Shown here: one piece after another, positions 26,359 through 34,892 of the stretch
How the letters are laid out: the number at the start of each line of letters is the position of its first letter
Numbering within the stretch: position 1 is the first letter of the stretch
Source of the DNA: CAUPWF01 sp036656615
GTDB taxonomy: Bacteria > Bacillota > Clostridia > Lachnospirales > Lachnospiraceae
Length of the DNA: 64,000 nucleotides
NCBI GenBank assembly: GCA_036656615.1
Contig: JAVXHY010000006.1
Location: 1-64,000 of the forward strand
Reading direction: 5' to 3'
Program-made: the position numbers and the translations under genes
Notes under the pieces: generated by a model
Databases searched by the model: none
The model's input: the letters and a program-made list of their open reading frames with translations, nothing else
What the model was told of the DNA's origin: nothing

Positions 26359-27207
26359 ATGAGTTATGCGGATCAGGTATTTATAAATATGTGCCGGGAT
26401 ATTATTGACCATGGTGTCAGTACAGAGGGAGAAAAAGTAAGACCCAAATGGGAAGATGGAAGTGATGCTTATACGGTGAAGCAATTTGGTGTTGTTAATC
26501 GATATGATCTATCCAAAGAATTTCCCGCACTTACGCTTCGACGTACAGGGATTAAGAGCTGTGTGGATGAATTGCTTTGGATTTGGCAGAAGAAATCCAA
26601 CCATATTCAAGATTTAAATAGTCATATATGGGATAGCTGGGCGGATGAAGAAGGTTCTATTGGAAAAGCCTATGGATATCAAATGAGTGTGAAGCATGCT
26701 TATAAAGAAGGTTGTATGGATCAGGTGGATCGTGTCATTTATGATCTGAAGCACAATCCATATAGTAGACGTATTATGACGAATATCTATGTGCATCAGG
26801 ATTTGGCTGAAATGAGATTATATCCCTGTGCTTATAGTATGACTTTTAATGTAACAAAGGAAAAAGGGAAAGAGGGTCTTGTTTTGAATGCAATTTTAAA
26901 TCAGCGTTCACAGGATGTATTAGCGGCTAATAACTGGAATGTATGTCAGTATGCAGTACTGATTCATATGTTGGCCCAAGTCTGTAATATGAGGGTGGGA
27001 GAGTTCGTCCATGTGATTGCAGATGCTCATATCTATGATAAACACATTCCACTGATTGAAGAATTGATTTCTAGAAAACCATTTCCGGCACCTGTTTTTT
27101 GGCTGAATCCAGAAGTAAAAGATTTTTATCAATTTACACCAGATGATGTACGGCTAGACCAATATGAAACCGGAGCACAGATAAAGAATATTCCAATTGC
27201 TATATAG
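26359..27207 (+). CDS. thyA: Thymidylate synthase ThyA
   Basis: A 282-residue folate-dependent enzyme that methylates dUMP to dTMP using methylene-THF. The catalytic cysteine is C157 in RLYPCAYSM. Also visible are RRTGIKS near residue 61 (folate/phosphate region), NQRSQDVLAANNWN with QRS, D and N near residues 177-190, and HIYDKHI near residue 224. The residues around the active cysteine differ from the classical PPCH: here they are YPCA, so the conserved His is replaced by Ala. This form may be usual for the clostridial branch. AGGAGG precedes the start. It forms an operon with folA 12 bases downstream. Confidence 0.95.
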   Translation: MSYADQVFINMCRDIIDHGVSTEGEKVRPKWEDGSDAYTVKQFGVVNRYDLSKEFPALTLRRTGIKSCVDELLWIWQKKSNHIQDLNSHIWDSWADEEGSIGKAYGYQMSVKHAYKEGCMDQVDRVIYDLKHNPYSRRIMTNIYVHQDLAEMRLYPCAYSMTFNVTKEKGKEGLVLNAILNQRSQDVLAANNWNVCQYAVLIHMLAQVCNMRVGEFVHVIADAHIYDKHIPLIEELISRKPFPAPVFWLNPEVKDFYQFTPDDVRLDQYETGAQIKNIPIAI

Positions 27208-27219
27208 GAGGAATTAGAT

Positions 27220-27708
27220 ATGAACATGATTGTAGCTGTAGATAAGAATTGGGCTATTGGTAATAACAATAAGTTATTAGTCAGTATTCCAGCAGATATG
27301 AAGTTCTTTCGAGAGACAACGACAAAAAAGGTTGTTGTCATGGGTCGAAAGACCTTAGAAAGCTTTCCAGGAGGACGTCCACTGAAGGACAGAATAAACG
27401 TGATATTGTCCACAGATAAAAATTATAAAGTAAAGGATGCTTTGGTGGTGCATAGCTTAGATGAGCTGTTAGAGGAACTGAAAAATTATCCATCGGAAGA
27501 CATATACGTCATAGGTGGGGAACGCATTTATCGCCTGTTGCTTCCTTATTGCCATGTGGTGCATGTGACGAAAATCGATCATGCATATCTGGCAGATACC
27601 TACTTTCCTGATTTGGATAAAGAAAAGGGATGGAAGCTTTCAGGCGAAAGCGAAGAGCAGACCTATTTTGATTTAGAATATTGCTTTTTACGTTATGAAA
27701 AGTTATAA
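27220..27708 (+). CDS. folA: Dihydrofolate reductase
   Basis: The 162-residue enzyme has the DHFR marks: MNMIVAVDKNWAIGNNNKL at the N-terminus with the substrate loop, VVMGRKTLESF near residue 39, and IYVIGGERIY near residue 95. It regenerates tetrahydrofolate from the dihydrofolate made by ThyA, and shares its operon. An AGGAGGAA site precedes the ATG. Its last 6 bases overlap the 3' end of the ABC permease gene on the other strand, and no terminator hairpin separates them. Confidence 0.96.
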   Translation: MNMIVAVDKNWAIGNNNKLLVSIPADMKFFRETTTKKVVVMGRKTLESFPGGRPLKDRINVILSTDKNYKVKDALVVHSLDELLEELKNYPSEDIYVIGGERIYRLLLPYCHVVHVTKIDHAYLADTYFPDLDKEKGWKLSGESEEQTYFDLEYCFLRYEKL

Positions 27709-28503
27709 GGGTAAGTCCTTCTTGGTAAAGTGAATCGCTCCAATGATATAAAGCAGCAAACCAATTCCCCCAAGAATCAGATCATTTCTGAAGACACCAC
27801 TTTTAGAAGAAATGATCTGTTCACCGGGAAATAAGGTGAATATGGTACCATATTTTAGGTTTTCCAAGTCACCACCCATATTTGCCATCATTTGAATGAG
27901 GTAGAAAATCATAGGAAGACCTGCACCTAGCACAAAGTACCCTTTCGACTGATTAAAGATACAAGCTGCAAAAAAAGCAATACCACCCATTGCAAATGCA
28001 AATAAGAAACAGCTGATATTCAGCTGCATATATTTAGAAAGATCTAAGTCTCCCGGAAACATCATTTCGGCGCATAGATAGCTCAGAGCAGCAGTAGCAC
28101 TTATTAGGAACAATATGGATAGGATAATGGAAAGCATTTGTGTCATGATGATGGTACTCCTGGAATTAGGTGTGGACAACAGACAGACCATGGAGCCATT
28201 ATCAATATATTTCATGACTAATTTATTGGTAATAATCACAACAAAGACCAAAGGAATGATTAACATAATAAATCCATACAAATACGTATGTACAAATTGA
28301 ATGAGTGTCTTACAGGCACCTGTCATACCAACGGCTGCCATCATTTCAGGCAAGGCTTCCTGGTATCCGTTCAGCATGTCTGCCAAATCGGGATCGAACA
28401 TATAAATAATCACGGAATTATACATCATTAAAATAGCCAGGAATATGATACCAATTTTACAGCAGGAAAACATATTGCGTTTGAACAATGGGATTGAAAT
28501 CAT
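27703..28503 (-). CDS. ABC-2 type transporter permease
   Basis: A 266-residue protein with about six hydrophobic helices (for example 15-35, 75-105, 120-150, 160-180, 190-210 and 240-258) in the arrangement of ABC-2 exporter permeases. Its gene overlaps the ATPase gene by 4 bases (ATGA-type overlap), so the two form one exporter. The substrate is not evident; such pairs export antibiotics, lipids or peptides, or contribute to bacteriocin self-protection. Its 3' end overlaps folA on the opposite strand by 6 bases. Confidence 0.85.
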   Translation of the reverse strand: MISIPLFKRNMFSCCKIGIIFLAILMMYNSVIIYMFDPDLADMLNGYQEALPEMMAAVGMTGACKTLIQFVHTYLYGFIMLIIPLVFVVIITNKLVMKYIDNGSMVCLLSTPNSRSTIIMTQMLSIILSILFLISATAALSYLCAEMMFPGDLDLSKYMQLNISCFLFAFAMGGIAFFAACIFNQSKGYFVLGAGLPMIFYLIQMMANMGGDLENLKYGTIFTLFPGEQIISSKSGVFRNDLILGGIGLLLYIIGAIHFTKKDLPL

Positions 28504-29390
28504 GATTTATCACCTCCATAATAGCGTAAAAATATATCTTCAAGTGATTGAGAACTAATATTAAGATCTATGACGTCAAACGCAGTAAGGGCTTTCAAAA
28601 ATTCATTTATATGATGGGGAACACTTACGGTGATACAGGTAGGCTCTTGATGAATCACTTGGTATTTTGTTGTATTTGCAAAATGATCGGTTTGTTCTTT
28701 GGATGAAAAAGTTATCTTATAGTACTTTTGTTTTTGCTGTTTTAGTGTATCTATATTTTCGGTTGTAACAATATCGCCATTTTTGATAATGGCGGCCCGA
28801 TCACAGGTTTTTTCGATTTCTTCGAAAATATGAGAAGACATAAAGATAGTCTTTTCTCTTTTCTTTTCGGCAAGTATTAATTCAATAAATCGATTTTGCA
28901 TCAAAGGATCCAAACCACTTGTAGGTTCATCGAGAATAATTACCTGTGGATCATTCATAAAAGCACAGATGATTCCGACTTTTTGTTTCATGCCTTTGGA
29001 CATCTTTTTTATTTTACATTTGGGGTCTAATTCAAACATATCCATGAGCTCTTGTATTCTTCTTTTATCTTTTACACGCTTCATAGATGCGATAAAATCA
29101 ATCATTTTTTTCCCACTCAAATCTTCTAGAAAGACAATTTCTCCGGCTAAGTATCCAAGATTATCTTGTATTTGAGATGCATCTTTATAGCAGTCAAAAT
29201 CATAAATACTACAGTGCCCCTTTTTGGCTTTTATAAAGCCCATTAAATGTCGAATAGTGGTAGTTTTACCGGCACCATTTGGCCCTAAGAAGCCGAAGAC
29301 TTCTCCGCGGGGGATAGCAATATTAACATCGAAAATCCCCTTATGGTGGCCGTAATCTCGCGTTAAATTTTGAATTTCAATCACATTCAT
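28500..29390 (-). CDS. ABC transporter ATP-binding protein (ABC-2 exporter)
   Basis: The 296-residue ATPase has Walker A GPNGAGKTT near residue 36, Walker B VIILDEPTSGLDP near residue 151, and the signature region MSKGMKQK near residue 132. The SKGMKQ form in place of LSGGQ is usual for ABC-2 exporters. The C-terminal 80 residues are a small regulatory or dimerisation extension. It partners with the permease gene that overlaps it. An AGGAGGGA site lies before the start. It is divergent from the ilvB T-box leader and lies on the minus strand. Confidence 0.92.
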   Translation of the reverse strand: MNVIEIQNLTRDYGHHKGIFDVNIAIPRGEVFGFLGPNGAGKTTTIRHLMGFIKAKKGHCSIYDFDCYKDASQIQDNLGYLAGEIVFLEDLSGKKMIDFIASMKRVKDKRRIQELMDMFELDPKCKIKKMSKGMKQKVGIICAFMNDPQVIILDEPTSGLDPLMQNRFIELILAEKKREKTIFMSSHIFEEIEKTCDRAAIIKNGDIVTTENIDTLKQQKQKYYKITFSSKEQTDHFANTTKYQVIHQEPTCITVSVPHHINEFLKALTAFDVIDLNISSQSLEDIFLRYYGGDKS

Positions 29391-29487
29391 AAGTTGTCCC
29401 TCCTTTTCTACTTGCCCTATAATACTCTGATTCTATGCTTTTTTCAAGTGGATGAATATAAATTAATTAATAATTAATCGTTGCATA

Positions 29488-29516
29488 TTGACAAAGTTGT
29501 CAGAAAACTTTATAAT
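29488..29516 (+). promoter_or_regulatory. Consensus promoter of ilvBN
   Basis: TTGACA at 29488-29493 and TATAAT at 29511-29516 are separated by exactly 17 bases, a full consensus sigma-A promoter. Strong initiation fits control downstream by the T-box terminator. Confidence 0.9.
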
Positions 29517-29522
29517 TACTTC

Positions 29523-29658
29523 AATGATTTAGTTAAGTGCAGTGACAAGGAGGGGTCTGTATTAGACAGATTGCAAAGGGGGAACTCTTTGAAATTAAGT
29601 GGTAACACGGATATATTTCATCGCCCAAAGCTGAGTAATCGGTTTAGGGTGCTTTTTT
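29523..29658 (+). ncRNA. T-box leader (tRNA-sensing) upstream of ilvB
   Basis: The leader contains AAGTGGTAACACGG (29597-29610), which fits the T-box core with a TGGT bulge able to pair with an ACCA tRNA end, as in tRNA-Ile, -Leu and -Val. It is followed by TCATCGCCC, the 3' side of the antiterminator, and then the terminator. From the promoter to the T-box core there are only about 75 bases, so stem I must be much shorter than in classical T-boxes. A GTCT-GTATT-AGAC hairpin (about 29556-29568) could carry an ATT (Ile) specifier; that is speculative. Confidence 0.72.
29622..29658 (+). terminator. T-box leader terminator
   Basis: CGCCCAAAGCTGA pairs with TCGGTTTAGGGTG (13 pairs with one mismatch and some G-T wobbles) around a GTAA loop, followed by CTTTTTT. 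Its 5' arm overlaps the antiterminator strand, giving the two alternative folds expected of a T-box. Confidence 0.85.
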
Positions 29659-29688
29659 ATATCTGCAAGAACCAAAGGAGGTAGAGGA

Positions 29689-31416
29689 ATGAAAAAAATT
29701 TCAGGGAACAAGTTATTTGTGAAAGCATTAAAAGAAGAGAGTGTTGATACTATTTTTGGTTATCCAGGTGGGTATAATGTTGACATATTAGATGAGCTTT
29801 ATAAGCAGGATTCTATTAATGTTATATTACCGCGTCATGAACAGGCATTGATTCATGCGGCAGATGGGTATGCCAGGGCAACAGGAAGAGTTGGTGTTTG
29901 TTTGGTTACAAGTGGACCTGGAGCAACCAATTTGGTAACAGGAATAGCGACGGCTAATTATGACAGTATACCATTGGTTTGTTTTACTGGTCAGGTTCCA
30001 AGAAGTCTAATAGGAAATGATGCATTTCAGGAAGTAGATATTGTTGGAATTACAAGAAGCATTTGTAAGTATGGGGTGACTGTAAGAAATCGTGACGATT
30101 TGGGACGCATTATAAAAGAAGCTTTTTATATTGCAAAAACTGGAAGACCAGGACCTGTTGTAATTGATCTTCCCAAAGATGTTATGTGTGAGCTAGGTGA
30201 TACCCTATATCCAGAATCTGTTAATATTCGTGGGTACAAACCAAGTACAGGTGTTCATATAGGACAATTAAAACGTGCAATTAAGATGCTGTCAAAAGCA
30301 CAGAAGCCGTTGTTTTTGGCTGGTGGAGGCGTTAATATTGCCAGAGCAAATAGTGTCTTTGAGGAATTAGTTGAAAAGACTCAGGTGCCAGTAGTTACTA
30401 CGGTAATGGGACGTGGAGCAATTAGAACAAACAGCCCACTATATATTGGCAATATGGGACTCCATGGTACCTATGCAGCAAATATGGCGGTGAGTGATTG
30501 TGATTTGTTATTTTCCATAGGAGCTAGATTTAATGATCGTGTAACCGGTAAAATCATGGATTTTGCACCCAATGCTCAAATTATACATATTGATATTGAT
30601 ACGGCATCTATTTCTAGAAATGTTCAGGTGGATGTTCCAATTGTAGCAGATGCCAAAGAAGCTTGTGAAAAGATGCTGGAATATGTAGAGGTAAATGAAA
30701 CATCTAAGTGGATGGAGAAAATACAATCATGGAAAGTAGAATGTCCAATGACCATGCAATTAAGACGTGGTATGAATTCTCAACACATTATAGAAGTGAT
30801 CAATCAAGAATTTGAGGAAGCAATTATTGTAACCGATGTAGGACAGCATCAGATGTGGGTATCTCAGTTCGTAGAATTAAACAGTAGAAAACAACTGATT
30901 ACTTCAGGTGGATTAGGGACTATGGGTTATGGATTCCCGGCAGCTATAGGGGCGCAGGTTGGTTTGCCAGAGGTTCCGGTTATCTGTATATCAGGAGATG
31001 GCGGAATGCAGATGAATATTCAAGAATTTGCTACGGCAGTTGGGCAGGAACTCCCCCTTATTTTATGCGTATTTAATAATTATAAGCTGGGTATGGTAAG
31101 GCAGATGCAGAAATTATTCTTTGGGAAAAGATATCAAAGTACTTGCTTGTGTGCTCGAAAGAGCTGTATTGGACAGTGTGGAAATTCGGATTATTCTTGT
31201 CCACCCTATACACCGGATTTTATAAAATTAGCAGAAAGTTATGGTGCCAAAGGCATTCGCGTTACAGAAACAGAAGAAATTCAAGGGGCTTTAGCAGAGG
31301 CACGTATGCATTTAGGAACACCTACTTTAATTGAATTTATGATTGACAGTGAAGATATGGTGCTGCCAATGGTAAAAGGTGGAAGTTCACTAGAAGATAT
31401 GATTTTGGATTGTTAA
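29689..31416 (+). CDS. ilvB: Acetolactate synthase, large subunit
   Basis: The 575-residue ThDP enzyme joins two pyruvates (or pyruvate and 2-ketobutyrate) in branched-chain amino acid synthesis. The catalytic Glu is in LPRHEQAL near residue 47. The FAD-binding middle domain is present, and the ThDP/Mg motif is ISGDGGMQMN near residue 434 with a later N. Unusual is a cysteine-rich insertion at residues 485-505 containing C486, C488, C493, C497 and C504, where most family members go directly from the RY segment to the PDF segment. It may bind a metal or act as a redox switch. AAAGGAGG precedes the ATG. It is regulated by the T-box leader and co-transcribed with ilvN. Confidence 0.95.
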   Translation: MKKISGNKLFVKALKEESVDTIFGYPGGYNVDILDELYKQDSINVILPRHEQALIHAADGYARATGRVGVCLVTSGPGATNLVTGIATANYDSIPLVCFTGQVPRSLIGNDAFQEVDIVGITRSICKYGVTVRNRDDLGRIIKEAFYIAKTGRPGPVVIDLPKDVMCELGDTLYPESVNIRGYKPSTGVHIGQLKRAIKMLSKAQKPLFLAGGGVNIARANSVFEELVEKTQVPVVTTVMGRGAIRTNSPLYIGNMGLHGTYAANMAVSDCDLLFSIGARFNDRVTGKIMDFAPNAQIIHIDIDTASISRNVQVDVPIVADAKEACEKMLEYVEVNETSKWMEKIQSWKVECPMTMQLRRGMNSQHIIEVINQEFEEAIIVTDVGQHQMWVSQFVELNSRKQLITSGGLGTMGYGFPAAIGAQVGLPEVPVICISGDGGMQMNIQEFATAVGQELPLILCVFNNYKLGMVRQMQKLFFGKRYQSTCLCARKSCIGQCGNSDYSCPPYTPDFIKLAESYGAKGIRVTETEEIQGALAEARMHLGTPTLIEFMIDSEDMVLPMVKGGSSLEDMILDC

Positions 31417-31434
31417 GAGGGGAGGAAAGTGGTT

Positions 31435-31956
31435 ATGAATACAATAATGAATACAGAAATGAAAAAAAGATGGATTTCTTTATATGTAGAAAATCAAGTA
31501 GGTGTGCTGGCAAAGATTTCTGGATTATTTTCTGGAAAATCCTACAATATGGCAAGTCTGACAGTAGGAACAACAGAAGATCCTACCATTTCCAGAATGA
31601 CCATTGAAACGGTTAGCGATGACTCCACTTTTGAACAGATTAAAAAGCAATTGAATCGTATGGTAGAAGTAATTAAGGTGATTGATTTCACCACGTTATC
31701 TGTTCATATGAAAGAACTGCTTTATGTAAAGGTAAAGAAATGTACAATGATAGATAAAACAGAAGTCTTTCATATTGCAGAAGCTTTTGGTGGGACGATT
31801 ACCGATTATGGGAAAGACAGTGTTCTATTGGAATGTGTGCAGACTTCAACGAAAAATGATGCATTAATTGCTTTGTTAATGGAAGAATTCCAAACCATCG
31901 AAGTTGTACGGGGAGGAAGCGTTGGAATTGAATCTATCAGCATGACAGAACGTTAA
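31435..31956 (+). CDS. ilvN: Acetolactate synthase, small regulatory subunit
   Basis: A 173-residue protein with an N-terminal ACT domain (WISLYVENQVGVLAKISGLF near residue 10) followed by the small-subunit C-terminal domain. It binds valine for feedback inhibition and stimulates IlvB. ATG 31435 is used because AGGGGAGG is 9 bases upstream; a GTG two codons earlier is in the same frame but is less well placed. It begins 18 bases after ilvB. The promoter of ilvE overlaps its 3' end. Confidence 0.93.
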   Translation: MNTIMNTEMKKRWISLYVENQVGVLAKISGLFSGKSYNMASLTVGTTEDPTISRMTIETVSDDSTFEQIKKQLNRMVEVIKVIDFTTLSVHMKELLYVKVKKCTMIDKTEVFHIAEAFGGTITDYGKDSVLLECVQTSTKNDALIALLMEEFQTIEVVRGGSVGIESISMTER

Positions 31957-31970
31957 GAATATGTTATAAT
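31942..31970 (+). promoter_or_regulatory. Promoter of ilvE inside the end of ilvN
   Basis: ATGACA at 31942-31947 and TATAAT at 31965-31970 are separated by 17 bases. It would let ilvE be expressed independently of the T-box. Confidence 0.65.
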
Positions 31971-32035
31971 ACCATAGGATATAAGTTGGATTGCTGAAAA
32001 TCCTACGAGTTATAAAATGGGAAGGAATATAGGAT

Positions 32036-33106
32036 ATGTTGAAGATAAGAATAGAAAAAACTACGCAGCCAAAGGAAAAACCAGGAGCAGACAATCCGTT
32101 AACATTTGGAACAATATTTACCGATCACATGTTTATGATGAATTATGAAAAGGGAAAAGGATGGTTTGATGAACGAATTGTGCCCTATCAGCCAATTGAA
32201 CTAGATCCTTCAGCAATGGTATTTCATTATGGGCAGGAAATGTTTGAAGGATTAAAAGCTTATAAATCCAAAGAGGGAAGAACATTATTGTTCCGCCCAG
32301 ATAAGAATATTGAACGGGCAAATAATACCAACCGAAGAATATGCATTCCGGAAATTGATCCGGAAGATTTCTTAGAGGCTTTGGAGACATTAGTAAAAAT
32401 AGAAGAAAGTTGGATTCCACAAAGAGAAGGAACATCCCTTTATATCAGGCCTTTTATTATAGCAACGGATCCTTTTTTAGGAGTACGTCCATCAGATAGC
32501 TATCTATTTATGATCATTCTTTCACCTGTAGGTGCTTATTATCCGGAGGGATTAGATCCGGTAAAAATATGGATTGAGGATGATTATGTACGTGCAGTCA
32601 GAGGTGGAATCGGAGAAGCCAAGACTGGCGGCAATTATGTGGCAAGCCTGGCAGCACAAATGAAAGCTCATGATGCAGGATATTCACAGGTGCTTTGGTT
32701 AGATGGGGTGGAACGTAAATATATAGAAGAAGTAGGAGCTATGAATATTTTCTTTCAGATAAATGGAGTGATTGTGACTCCTTGTCTCAATGGCAGTATT
32801 TTACCGGGTGTAACGAGAGATTCTTGTATTGCACTTTGCAAAAGCTGGAAACTGCCATTGGAAGAACGAAAGATTTCGGCTGAGGAATTGATGAAAGCTG
32901 CAAAAGATGGAAGTTTAGAAGAATGCTGGGGTACCGGAACAGCGGCTGTTATTTCACCGGTGGGACATTTGCGGTATGGTGATCAGGTCATGCAGATTCA
33001 AGATGGTGGGATTGGTCCTATCAGCCGAAAACTGTATGATACTATTACGGGCATACAATTGGGTACGATAGAAGGTCCACAGGGCTGGGTTGTAGAAGTG
33101 ATATAA
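32036..33106 (+). CDS. ilvE: Branched-chain amino acid aminotransferase
   Basis: The 356-residue fold type IV PLP enzyme has the family segment VFHYGQEMFEGLKAY near residue 62, RPDKNIERANNTNRRI near residue 96, and the PLP lysine near residue 200 in the GGNYVAS context with GEAKTGGNY. The EVGAMNIFF motif is near residue 235. It carries out the last step of Leu, Ile and Val synthesis with glutamate as donor. It matches the longer (about 350 residue) eukaryotic-like BCAT form common in Firmicutes. GGAAGGA lies upstream of the ATG. Confidence 0.95.
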   Translation: MLKIRIEKTTQPKEKPGADNPLTFGTIFTDHMFMMNYEKGKGWFDERIVPYQPIELDPSAMVFHYGQEMFEGLKAYKSKEGRTLLFRPDKNIERANNTNRRICIPEIDPEDFLEALETLVKIEESWIPQREGTSLYIRPFIIATDPFLGVRPSDSYLFMIILSPVGAYYPEGLDPVKIWIEDDYVRAVRGGIGEAKTGGNYVASLAAQMKAHDAGYSQVLWLDGVERKYIEEVGAMNIFFQINGVIVTPCLNGSILPGVTRDSCIALCKSWKLPLEERKISAEELMKAAKDGSLEECWGTGTAAVISPVGHLRYGDQVMQIQDGGIGPISRKLYDTITGIQLGTIEGPQGWVVEVI

Positions 33107-33124
33107 ATAAAATATCTGGTAACA

Positions 33125-33158
33125 GGGGACATGGCAAAGAAGGATTCGCTATGTCCCC
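33125..33158 (+). other. Hairpin downstream of ilvE, possible weak terminator
   Basis: GGGGACAT and ATGTCCCC form a stable stem with an inner GC pair around a loop of about 14 bases, but there is no T tract after it. It may protect the ilvE mRNA 3' end or act as a weak factor-assisted terminator. Confidence 0.45.
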
Positions 33159-33199
33159 GAACCAATTTAGATTCCTAAAGGGAATTAGGAGGTATGTAC

Positions 33200-33955
33200 A
33201 TGGAAGCGTATACAAGCTTTGCAGCTGTTTATGATACGTTTATGGATGATGTCCCTTATAGGGAATGGGCAGCATATTTACAGGAGCTGCTTTTGCAGTA
33301 TGAGGTATCAGAGGGCTTGGTGCTGGATTTGGGCTGTGGAACTGGAGCAATTACACAGTTATTAGCTGCGCAGGGATATGAGATGATTGGTGTAGACTAT
33401 TCGGAAGAAATGCTTCAGATTGCAATGGATAAGAGTAAACAGGCGGGGTATGATATTTTATATCTGCTTCAGGACATGCGAGAATTTGAATTATATGGTA
33501 CAGTAAAAGCTGTGATTAGTATTTGTGATTCCATAAATTATATTACAGAAGAAACGGAACTTATAGAAGTGTTTCGTTTGGTGAATAATTATTTAGACCC
33601 TGGTGGTATCTTTATTTTTGATTTTAATACCACTTATAAGTATCGGGAAGTGATGGGAAACCAGACCATTGCAGAAAACAGGGAAACCTGCAGTTTTATC
33701 TGGGACAATTATTATTACGAAGAAGAAGAAATGAACGAGTATCAATTGACTCTTTATATAAGCACAGAAGAAAAAGATCTTTATCGTCGATTTGAAGAGA
33801 CTCATTATCAAAAGGCTTATGATTTGGCGGATATGGAAAGATTGATTCGAACATCCGGATTACAATTTGTAACGGCATACGATGCATTTACAAAACAGGA
33901 ACCAACAAATCAAAGTGAACGTATTTATGTGATTGCAAGAGAACAAGGAAAATAG
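33200..33955 (+). CDS. SAM-dependent class I methyltransferase
   Basis: A 251-residue protein with the Rossmann-type methyltransferase fold: motif I VLDLGCGTGAITQLL near residue 42, the acidic end of strand 2 GVDYSEEM near residue 66, and a motif II-like SICDSINYI near residue 105. The substrate is unknown; relatives act on small molecules or are uncharacterised. ATG 33200 is chosen over ATG 33194 because TTAGGAGG ends only one base before the latter. It is directly followed by hslO 24 bases downstream, and the two are probably co-transcribed. Confidence 0.85.
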   Translation: MEAYTSFAAVYDTFMDDVPYREWAAYLQELLLQYEVSEGLVLDLGCGTGAITQLLAAQGYEMIGVDYSEEMLQIAMDKSKQAGYDILYLLQDMREFELYGTVKAVISICDSINYITEETELIEVFRLVNNYLDPGGIFIFDFNTTYKYREVMGNQTIAENRETCSFIWDNYYYEEEEMNEYQLTLYISTEEKDLYRRFEETHYQKAYDLADMERLIRTSGLQFVTAYDAFTKQEPTNQSERIYVIAREQGK

Positions 33956-33979
33956 AAATAGAAATAGAAGAGGTGAAGG

Positions 33980-34858
33980 ATGGAAGATTATATTGTAAGA
34001 GCGATGGCTGCCAAGGGACAAATTAGAGCATTTGCAGCTACCACAAAAAGTATGGTAGAAACAGCAAGACAGGCACATCATACCAGTCCCATCGCAACAG
34101 CGGCTTTGGGAAGGCTTTTGACTGCAGGGGCGATGATGGGTAGTATGATGAAAAATGAAACGGATATACTTACGCTTCAAATAAAGGGAGATGGACCAAT
34201 CGGCGGAATTACTGTTACGGCAGACTGTCATGCAAATGCAAAAGGCTATGTGCGCCATCCAGAGGTGATGCTGCCGCCTAAAAATGGGAAATTAGATGTA
34301 GGTGGGGCAGTGGGAAATGGATTTCTCCATGTGATCAAGGACCTTGGCATGAAAGAACCTTATATAGGGCAGACAGCGTTACAGACCGGAGAGATAGCGG
34401 AGGATTTGACTTACTATTTTGCGACCTCGGAGCAAATTCCTTCATCGGTAGGCCTTGGGGTATTAATGGAACGTGATAATACCGTACAATGTGCAGGAGG
34501 CTTTATTTTACAGCTTATGCCCTTTGCAGAGGATTCCGTAATTGATCAATTGGAAGCAAATATCAAGGGTATGACATCGGTAACAGACATGCTTCGAAAA
34601 GGGCGTACTCCAGAGCAAATGCTATCCGCTATTTTAGAAGGATTGGAAGTACAGATTACGGATACCATGCCTACAAAGTTTTTCTGTAACTGCTGTAAAG
34701 AACGAGTTCAAAAAGCAATGATTAGTATTGGAAAAGAAGAGATTCAAGGTATGATAGAAGATCAAGAGGAAGTAGAAGTAGTCTGTCATTTTTGCAATAC
34801 TCCCTATGTATTTTCTTTGGAGGAATTAATAGAAATACGAGATCAGGCTATCAATTAA
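33980..34858 (+). CDS. hslO: Redox-regulated chaperone Hsp33
   Basis: The 292-residue protein has the N-terminal Hsp33 domain (residues 1-225) and the C-terminal zinc redox switch made of CNC near residue 234 and CHFC near residue 268, matching the CxC-N27-32-CxxC pattern. Under oxidation the cysteines release zinc and the protein becomes a holdase chaperone. It lies in a run with the methyltransferase and nadE. GAGGTGAAGG precedes the ATG. No residue is missing. Confidence 0.95.
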   Translation: MEDYIVRAMAAKGQIRAFAATTKSMVETARQAHHTSPIATAALGRLLTAGAMMGSMMKNETDILTLQIKGDGPIGGITVTADCHANAKGYVRHPEVMLPPKNGKLDVGGAVGNGFLHVIKDLGMKEPYIGQTALQTGEIAEDLTYYFATSEQIPSSVGLGVLMERDNTVQCAGGFILQLMPFAEDSVIDQLEANIKGMTSVTDMLRKGRTPEQMLSAILEGLEVQITDTMPTKFFCNCCKERVQKAMISIGKEEIQGMIEDQEEVEVVCHFCNTPYVFSLEELIEIRDQAIN

Positions 34859-34892
34859 AAAGTATCTGCCGTAGAGAATGGGAGGAGTTAAG

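Noticed and set aside
33125..33158. Strong terminator after ilvE
   Set aside because: The hairpin is stable but lacks a T run, so it is listed only as a possible weak terminator.
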